Positions 58,038 through 64,000 of a stretch of DNA of 64,000 bases are shown here, piece by piece. The position numbers and the translations under genes were made by a program. Below the pieces are notes generated by a model. It was given only the letters and a program-made list of their open reading frames with translations. It made no database searches and was not told the origin of the DNA. The stretch is from NCBI GenBank assembly GCA_938027595.1, contig CALJAK010000007.1, positions 45,982 to 109,981 of the forward strand, given 5' to 3'. The number at the start of each line of letters is the position of its first letter. Within the stretch, counting starts at the first letter, position 1. This DNA is from an uncultured Thermoproteales archaeon. GTDB lineage: Archaea > Thermoproteota > Thermoprotei > Thermoproteales > Thermoproteaceae.

Positions 58038-58526
58038 ATGAAATTCGAAGTGATAGACGTCCCCATCCCGCCGGGGACAAACGTAATAATTGGACAAAGC
58101 CACTTTATAAAGACTGTGGAGGATTTGTACGAAGTTTTAATTACATCAGCCCCCGGCGTTAAGTTCGGCGTTGCTTTCTGCGAGGCATCTGGCAAGAGAC
58201 TTATTAGACACGAGGGGAACGACGGCGAGTTGAGAAACCTAGCCATAGACACATGTAGAAAGATCGCAGCTGGACATGTGTTCGTCATATATCTGAAAGA
58301 CGCCTGGCCCATAAACGTCCTCAACGCCATAAAAAACGTGCACGAGGTTGTGAGGATTTTCGCAGCCACGGCGAACCCCCTCAAGGTGATAGTCGTAGAA
58401 GTGGAGCCCGAGAGGAGGGGCGTCGTGGGGGTGGCAGACGGACATTCGCCACTGGGGGTAGAGACAGACGCAGATAGAGAAGAGAGGAAGAAATTCCTGA
58501 GGGATATAGTGAGGTACAAACTTTGA
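58038..58526 (+). CDS. adenosine-specific kinase (DUF355)
   Basis: This 162-aa protein belongs to the DUF355 family, whose Pyrobaculum aerophilum member is described as an adenosine-specific kinase. Seen: the start [53 protein letters not shown] and [15 protein letters not shown]. The function is a family-level transfer. The start ATG 58038 is about 24 nt after the TATA tract, and its stop overlaps the MFS start by 4 nt. Confidence 0.9.
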   Translation: MKFEVIDVPIPPGTNVIIGQSHFIKTVEDLYEVLITSAPGVKFGVAFCEASGKRLIRHEGNDGELRNLAIDTCRKIAAGHVFVIYLKDAWPINVLNAIKNVHEVVRIFAATANPLKVIVVEVEPERRGVVGVADGHSPLGVETDADREERKKFLRDIVRYKL

Positions 58527-59605
58527 ACGTAATAACTCTCCTCTTTTTCACTGCCAATGGAATAGTCATAGTAACCATACCGCCGTACCTCCGCGACCTC
58601 GGCGTAGTCAGCGAGACTGTGATTGGCACAGTGATCTCCACGGCGTTTCTAGTGTCAATAGTTGTGAGACCAGTTGGCGGTTACGTTGGGGACAAAATTG
58701 GCTATGTGTGGACAATGAGACTGGGGTTGGCTTCTGCAGCCGCCGCGCAGTTAGCGTACCTCGGTGGAGACGTTAGGTGGGTGCAAGTGGGGAGGGTTCT
58801 CCACGGGTTTGCAATAGCCACGTTCCTACCGGCGTCTATAGCTGCGTCTGTAGTCAACGGAATCAAATCCATGGCGTCGAGATCTCTAGCGGTGGGAATC
58901 GGCAGCGCGGTGGGGCCGTTGGTGGGTTCGCTAGCTTACGACGTGGGTGGCGCTAGATTCGCCATAACCGTGGCGTTTGTGTTACACAGTCTTAACTTAC
59001 TACTCGCTCTCAAGACGCCTACTGTAGAAGTGGCGAAGAGCGGGGGGGAGGGGGGCGGAGTAGAGCGGCGGGTCTATTTATTCATGGCGCTGTTGTCGAT
59101 TTACTCCACTACATACATGAGTCTCTCTACCTTCATCCCAGTGCGTCTCAGAGACACAAACATGCCTCTGGCTTACTGGGGTCTCTTCTCTTCTATCGCA
59201 GCTTTTGTGAGTTTACTGCCTAGGGTTGTACTCGCCAGAGGTCAGATGGCGGCTAGTAGAACTGCGGGAGAGGCGGCCACGGCCATGGCCATGGTGGGTC
59301 TTATGTGCGCCACGCTTGCAGACGGCCCGCTGGAGTTTGCCGCAGCTGGCGCCATATATGGCGTTGGACAAGGCGCAGTGGTGGTGACGTACCAAATCTT
59401 CGCGTTGGCTGGCAGCAGGAGGGCTGGACTAGCCAGCGCGGTGTACACCATGGGTTGGGACGTGGGGTCTATAGTGGGTCCACTAACCGTCGGGCGGTTA
59501 GTGGAAGAGTACGGCTACCACGTCTTGTACTATATACCGCTTTTGTTAGTCGTAAATCTAATCGCTCTCACGCGCGTTAAGTTATGGACTTCTACCAAGC
59601 CGTAG
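58523..59605 (+). CDS. MFS transporter
   Basis: This 360-aa carrier has about eleven hydrophobic segments. The MFS loop appears as [15 protein letters not shown] near residue 60, and the motif-C-like region is [19 protein letters not shown]. The C-terminal half has [24 protein letters not shown]. It is shorter than the average 400 aa. It starts at TTG 58523 in a TTGA overlap with the adenosine kinase stop, so a nucleoside or base might be carried, which is a weak inference. The helicase start overlaps its end by 22 nt. Confidence 0.82.
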   Translation: MNVITLLFFTANGIVIVTIPPYLRDLGVVSETVIGTVISTAFLVSIVVRPVGGYVGDKIGYVWTMRLGLASAAAAQLAYLGGDVRWVQVGRVLHGFAIATFLPASIAASVVNGIKSMASRSLAVGIGSAVGPLVGSLAYDVGGARFAITVAFVLHSLNLLLALKTPTVEVAKSGGEGGGVERRVYLFMALLSIYSTTYMSLSTFIPVRLRDTNMPLAYWGLFSSIAAFVSLLPRVVLARGQMAASRTAGEAATAMAMVGLMCATLADGPLEFAAAGAIYGVGQGAVVVTYQIFALAGSRRAGLASAVYTMGWDVGSIVGPLTVGRLVEEYGYHVLYYIPLLLVVNLIALTRVKLWTSTKP

Positions 59606-61794
59606 TCAGAGATCGGGGGAGGGAAATCATAAACACATGGATAGAGGAGGCGGAGAAGCCCGACATATGTTGTGACGTGGGGGAGGTACTCAGCGCCAAG
59701 TTGGCGGAGGCATTGAGGAAAGTGGGTATCCACAGACTCTTCCGGTATCAATATGACGCCATCTCTAGTATAAAGTCTGGGAGAGACACAGTGATCGTGG
59801 CTGGCACCGGCATGGGGAAGACCGAGGCGTTTCTAGCACCGATTTTGGAGTCCTCGCTGGAGTCTAGCGACTCGGCTTTGATTCTATACCCAACAAAAGC
59901 GCTAGCTAGAGATCAATATGTGCGAATCCGCAAACTCGCCGACGCTTTGGGAGTTAGAACTATGGTTTACGACGGAGATACGCCCCAGCGAGAGAGACGT
60001 CTGTTGTACAACACACCGCCGGAGATCGTCGTATCGAATCCCGACATGGTCAACCAAGCGTTGATACATGTGGCTAAATTTAGGGAGGTGTTGAAGAGAA
60101 CAAAGTACCTAGTCTTAGACGACTTTCACGTATATAGCGGAGTGTTCGGTTCACACATGTACTACCTCGTGAGGAGGATGAAGAGATTTGCCAAACTCAC
60201 TTTCGTAGCCACCAGCGCTACGGTGGGCAACCCATATGAGTTTTCTCAATCTCTCTTTGGCAGGGGGGCTAACGTAGTGTTGGGTCCTCTGGGTAGGCGG
60301 GGGAAAGTAATACACATGTTAGTAAAGCCTAAGTTTAGACCGAAGTGGGCTGAAGCTGCTCGACTCGCCTCACTCTGCATAGAGCATGGCTTTAAATGTT
60401 TGGTATTTACAGACAGCCATAGATTTAGCGAGATGATATACCGGGCGTTGTATAGCTACAGAAACCGCGCAGCTGTCCACAGGGGTGGGCTAAGCGCGGA
60501 GCATAGGAAATCTGTAGAGCAAGCATTCAAAAGGGGAGATATAGACGTAGTTATAGCGACGCCAACGCTAGAACTTGGCATAGACATAGGAGATGTAGAT
60601 GTAGCTGTGTTGGCCTCGATACCGCCGTCGTTCAACAGATACCTACAGCGAGTGGGTAGAGTGGGGCGCAGAGGGCAAGTGGGCTACGTCGTACAAATAC
60701 TGGGAGATGACCCCATTTCTCAATACTACGCCAACTACCCTGGCGAGTTCTTCACGAGAAGTCCAGAGCCCATAGGGCTCGAAATCGAAAACGAAGAAGT
60801 GACGTCGTTACACCTACTGGCTGCGGCGGCGGAGTCGCCGTTGAGAATCTCCGAGCTAACTCCATTCGAGAGGTCAATCGCCGCAAAGCTAGTGGGAGAG
60901 AGCTTAATTGAGAGAAGCGGCTTTCTCAAAATTACCCCAATTGGGAGGGCACAGCTCGAGTTGTTAAACATGAGGGGCACTCCACACGTGGTGAAAATAA
61001 AGAGTGGGGACAGAGTAATTGGTCACAGAGAACTCCCCATGGCTCTGTCTGAGTTGCATCCAGGCGCCGTGTATATGCACGGCGGAGAGACCTACAGATC
61101 TAAATCGCTAGATCTAGAGAAAAAAATAGCTATAGTAGAGCGTGAGGAGTTGGGACACTTAGTCACATACCCCCTCCAATATATGGATCCACAGCTGGTG
61201 AGCGTAGAGGAAGAGGGCGCCGTAGACGGCGTTTATTACCAATTCGGCAAATTGAAAATCACCATAACCACACACGGATATGTCGTGCGTCAATTCGCCA
61301 CAAACGAGATGGTCGGCAAGCACGAGATCGACCCACTTCAATACACCTTTATGACTAAGGGCGTGGTGATGTATCTACCGCCAATCCGCTTCAGTCCCAA
61401 CGACCGCGAAGATTGGGAAGCTAGAGCAAAGGGTTACCACGCCACGGAACATGTCTTGATAGCGGCCACCGAAATTGCAATAGGCGCCTCTAAGACAGAC
61501 TTAGGTGGCGTAAGTTACCCAGATGGCGTCGTGGTGATTTACGATTCGCACATCGGCGGAAACGGGACGTCGCGGCTCATGTTGAGAAATTTCAGGAGGG
61601 TTTCAGAAGTGGCGTTGAAGATAGTTAAGAGCTGCAACTGCGTCGACGGCTGTCCGAAATGCGTCTACTCGCCGTACTGTGGCAATAACAACGAAATGTT
61701 GTCCAGGAGAAACGCGGTGAGGATACTTGAACATTTGAAAAAGAGCAAGGCGCCGAGAGTTGGAGAATTCCCCACGGGAAGGGGATTTGCCTAA
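59584..61794 (+). CDS. MrfA/YprA-like superfamily 2 helicase (DUF1998)
   Basis: This 736-aa helicase has Walker A VAGTGMGKTEAF near residue 75, Ia LYPTKALARDQYVRI, motif II LDDFHVY (in place of the usual DExH), III ATSATVGNP, and motifs V and VI TLELGIDIGDVDVAV and QRVGRVGRRG. The C-terminal DUF1998 region ends with CNCVDGCPKCVYSPYCG, the four-cysteine cluster of MrfA-type enzymes that repair mitomycin damage. It starts at ATG 59584 inside the end of the MFS gene. Its stop overlaps the convergent valS stop. Confidence 0.87.
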   Translation: MDFYQAVVRDRGREIINTWIEEAEKPDICCDVGEVLSAKLAEALRKVGIHRLFRYQYDAISSIKSGRDTVIVAGTGMGKTEAFLAPILESSLESSDSALILYPTKALARDQYVRIRKLADALGVRTMVYDGDTPQRERRLLYNTPPEIVVSNPDMVNQALIHVAKFREVLKRTKYLVLDDFHVYSGVFGSHMYYLVRRMKRFAKLTFVATSATVGNPYEFSQSLFGRGANVVLGPLGRRGKVIHMLVKPKFRPKWAEAARLASLCIEHGFKCLVFTDSHRFSEMIYRALYSYRNRAAVHRGGLSAEHRKSVEQAFKRGDIDVVIATPTLELGIDIGDVDVAVLASIPPSFNRYLQRVGRVGRRGQVGYVVQILGDDPISQYYANYPGEFFTRSPEPIGLEIENEEVTSLHLLAAAAESPLRISELTPFERSIAAKLVGESLIERSGFLKITPIGRAQLELLNMRGTPHVVKIKSGDRVIGHRELPMALSELHPGAVYMHGGETYRSKSLDLEKKIAIVEREELGHLVTYPLQYMDPQLVSVEEEGAVDGVYYQFGKLKITITTHGYVVRQFATNEMVGKHEIDPLQYTFMTKGVVMYLPPIRFSPNDREDWEARAKGYHATEHVLIAATEIAIGASKTDLGGVSYPDGVVVIYDSHIGGNGTSRLMLRNFRRVSEVALKIVKSCNCVDGCPKCVYSPYCGNNNEMLSRRNAVRILEHLKKSKAPRVGEFPTGRGFA

Positions 61795-64000
61795 CCGACC
61801 CACACTTCGTCATCTATCTGTTCTCTCCCCCTGCCGGGCTTCACGTCGCGGACTTTATGAGTAAATCTCAAGTCTTTGGCAGCCGCCATCGCGCGTTCCG
61901 GCACGTACAGCTCCACGTCCAACGCCGCGGCGAGACTCAAACCCCTCTTGTTTTTATAACGCCAAACTGCGCTGTTTATCTTCTTAACTACTTCAAAAAG
62001 TTGGAAGTCGCCACCCCAACTGGGGTCCTCCAGTCTCTCCTCATGTATCGATCTCCCGTAGACAACGCGCCAGATCTTATCTGTCACAAATGGCATAATT
62101 GGCGCCAATAATTTTAGACAATATTTCCACACAGTATAGAGAGTCCACAGAGCCGACTTTTGCTCTGCTTCTGTGAATTCCCCACCTCTGTTGTACGCCC
62201 TAGATTTTGTGAGTTCTATGTAGTGATCTGCGAAGTCATGCCATATGAAGTTGTATAACAAATGAGCCGGTTCGTACACGTCGAATTCGCTATATGCCGA
62301 AATGACTTGCGTAGCCACGTGGTGCAGTTTAGCCAACAGCGCCGAGTCTACGGGAGTTAACTCCGGCTTCTCCAGCGGCTCTTGGAAAGCAGTGACGTAC
62401 CTAGAGATATTCCACACCTTAGTCACGAATTCCTTCCCCTCTTTAATCACATTCTCGTTATAACGGTAGTCAGTCCCCAACCTCCCAGCGGCGGCGGCCC
62501 AGAACCTCACCGCGTCGGCGCCGTATTTCTCCACTGGCAGCAGCGGATCTACCACGTTGCCCTTAGACTTGTGCATGGCCTCCCCCCTCTCGTCGAGACC
62601 CATGCCATTTATCCTCACATATCTAAACGGCACGTCGCCAAAGAGGAGATACGCCCTCAGCAGTGAGTAATAGAGCCAAGTCCGAATTATGTCGTAACCC
62701 TGGGGACGCATGATGGAGTGTGGATACACTTTGGGGAACGCCTCGCCGGAGGCGTATATCCAAGATATAGACGAGTCAAACCACGTGTCGAAAACACGCG
62801 TGTCGCCCTCCAGTTTGCCATCTCTACAAACCTCCGCCACTTCCCGCGGCGGGTTGTCTCGCCACGGTATGTAGTACTCACCTCCACGTGGCACAATGGG
62901 CACGCGTTCGCCGCTGGGTTTTATACACCACCACAGCGGCACCTCTGTGGCGTAATAACGACGTCTCGAGAGAGGCCAATCCAACTCTAGCGATTTTATC
63001 CAATCTACCAAAACTTGTCTATACTCCGGGGGTTTGAACTCCATTCTCTCGGCTAACTTAATCAACTCTTGCTTAAACTCCACTTGCTTCACGAAAAGCT
63101 CTCTAGTGACTATGATCTCCAGAGGTGTCTTACAACGCCAACAGACGGGGACACTGTGGGCAATTTTCTCCTGCTTAACGAGCAACCCAACTTCCTTCAA
63201 GTCTTTTATGACTTGTACGCGGGCCTCCTCCACCGTAAGTCCACTATATCTGCCGACGTTTATTCTGCCGCTGGTGTCTAGAATTATTCTAATGGGGAGC
63301 TTAAGCTCGTTCACAATGGCGAGATCTCTGGCATCTCCGAAAGTGGATATCATGACTAAACCAGTGCCGTATTGGGGGTTAGCTGCTTTATGAGGCAGTA
63401 TGGGAACCACTTGCCCCTCCGGCGGGACTATTGCATGTAATCCCTCCAACTTCTTGTAACGTCCGTCGTCTGGGTTGAAAATTACAGCCACCGTCGCCGG
63501 CAGCAGCTCCGGCCTCGTGGTGGCTATCACTATGTCTTCGCCAGTTTCACTTACTTTGAACTTTATGTAGTTTAAGTACGTCTCTCCCTCTTTGTGTTCA
63601 ATCTCGGGCTCCGCCAGTGCGGTGCGGCAACGGGGACACCAGGGGGTGGGTCTCTCGGCCTCATATATCAAACCCTCATTCCACAACTTGACAAATGTCT
63701 CTTGAGTCATCTTCCTATACCTCGGGCTGTCTGTGCCGTCGCGCCAGTAGTCAAAAGAGAGTCCCCACCGCCTCAACGTAGCTACGAACTCCCCCTCATA
63801 TCGGTCGAGTTCTTCTCTACAGAGATTTATGAACTGCTCCCGTGGAATTTCGTGAGCTACGATGTTGTATTTCTTCTCAACTTGCACTTCTATGGGGAGC
63901 CCATTTCTATCTAGGTAGAACGGAAAGACCACATCGACGCTGCGCATTCTGTAGAATCTCGCAATCATGTCGAAATGGGCGTAAGACGCAGTCTGGCCGA
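61791..64000 (-). CDS. valS: valyl-tRNA synthetase, 5' part outside window
   Basis: This is a class I synthetase charging tRNA-Val. The frame runs off the window edge. Just inside are GQTASYAHFDMIARFYRM (after the HIGH motif, which is not included) and NGLPIEVQVEKK. The editing domain has ATTRPELLPATVAV, the KMSK-type loop is HKSKGNVVDP, and the anticodon-binding domain follows. CPRC and CRCKTP zinc-type motifs are visible. About 736 residues are present, the family being about 800-900. The C-terminal coiled-coil of bacterial ValRS is absent, as usual in archaea. Confidence 0.95.
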   Translation of the reverse strand, partial: GQTASYAHFDMIARFYRMRSVDVVFPFYLDRNGLPIEVQVEKKYNIVAHEIPREQFINLCREELDRYEGEFVATLRRWGLSFDYWRDGTDSPRYRKMTQETFVKLWNEGLIYEAERPTPWCPRCRTALAEPEIEHKEGETYLNYIKFKVSETGEDIVIATTRPELLPATVAVIFNPDDGRYKKLEGLHAIVPPEGQVVPILPHKAANPQYGTGLVMISTFGDARDLAIVNELKLPIRIILDTSGRINVGRYSGLTVEEARVQVIKDLKEVGLLVKQEKIAHSVPVCWRCKTPLEIIVTRELFVKQVEFKQELIKLAERMEFKPPEYRQVLVDWIKSLELDWPLSRRRYYATEVPLWWCIKPSGERVPIVPRGGEYYIPWRDNPPREVAEVCRDGKLEGDTRVFDTWFDSSISWIYASGEAFPKVYPHSIMRPQGYDIIRTWLYYSLLRAYLLFGDVPFRYVRINGMGLDERGEAMHKSKGNVVDPLLPVEKYGADAVRFWAAAAGRLGTDYRYNENVIKEGKEFVTKVWNISRYVTAFQEPLEKPELTPVDSALLAKLHHVATQVISAYSEFDVYEPAHLLYNFIWHDFADHYIELTKSRAYNRGGEFTEAEQKSALWTLYTVWKYCLKLLAPIMPFVTDKIWRVVYGRSIHEERLEDPSWGGDFQLFEVVKKINSAVWRYKNKRGLSLAAALDVELYVPERAMAAAKDLRFTHKVRDVKPGRGREQIDDEVWVG

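Noticed and set aside
1..64000. CRISPR arrays, insertion sequences, prophage or toxin-antitoxin modules
   Set aside because: No regularly spaced direct repeats, transposase motifs or phage structural genes were seen. The single RHH protein has no clear toxin partner.

Overview
This window comes from the chromosome of a hyperthermophilic crenarchaeon, almost certainly a Thermoproteales member of the Pyrobaculum/Thermoproteus group. The evidence is archaeal information-processing genes (TFB, Rpo4, SRP19/SRP54, Gar1, aIF5A, eL8, eL21, eL24, eS8, eS28, Pus10, TrmY, ABCE1, DtdA), many starts about 23-26 nt downstream of a TATA box with no leader, and tRNA genes with very short introns in the anticodon, D and T arms. 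Base composition is near even and coding is dense, with frequent TAATG, ATGA or GTGA stop/start overlaps. No rRNA, CRISPR array, insertion sequence or prophage was seen. The species is not assigned.

Layout. 1-247: tRNA-Ile(GAT, two introns, 3' end cut by the window) and tRNA-Leu(GAG). 278-7353 (minus): ACT-MgtE transporter, a tiny zinc protein, GMP synthase, and a run of KaiC-like ATPase, SRP54, TrmY and Pus10. 7423-9173: small methyltransferase, MFS carrier, and tandem tRNA-Ser(GCT) and tRNA-Ser(GGA), both interrupted by a T-arm intron. 9205-13378: a divergent branched-chain amino-acid-type ABC importer (LivG/LivK against LivH/LivM, no LivF). 13410-23688: a core information-processing block (ribosomal proteins, ArgRS, a nuclease-like protein, SUI1 factor, MTA phosphorylase, aIF5A, Rpo4, GPN GTPase, SRP19, Gar1, TFB, uL6). 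23681-30428: UbiA prenyltransferase, thiol redox proteins, malate dehydrogenase, XTPase and a CBS protein. 30452-43463: Lhr-type helicase, GlmU-like protein, RHH regulator, glycosyltransferase, ABCE1, several unknowns, methyltransferase, nitroreductase and M20 peptidase. 43464-44098: a disturbed AT-rich patch with a TAG-interrupted membrane ORF. 44099-57545: DtdA, MptE, phosphoglycerate mutase, CutA, HD phosphohydrolase, CPA2 antiporter, AlaX, threonine dehydratase, aminotransferase, a 15-cysteine zinc protein, succinyl-CoA synthetase and a DAO-type oxidase. 57576-64000: Fur-like regulator, adenosine-specific kinase, MFS carrier, MrfA-like helicase and the 3' part of valS.

Connections. Pus10 and TrmY are neighbours and would make pseudouridine-54 and then N1-methylpseudouridine-54 in tRNA. 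DtdA and AlaX remove wrong amino acids from tRNA, alongside ArgRS and ValRS. MDH and SucCD belong to the citric-acid cycle, and ApgM to glycolysis/gluconeogenesis. No complete new system was recognised. The best leads are a related family of T-arm tRNA introns, a four-cysteine nuclease-like protein coupled to argS, an ACT-fused MgtE, a 15-cysteine protein coupled to sucCD, and a membrane ORF whose in-frame TAG sits at the base of a perfect hairpin.
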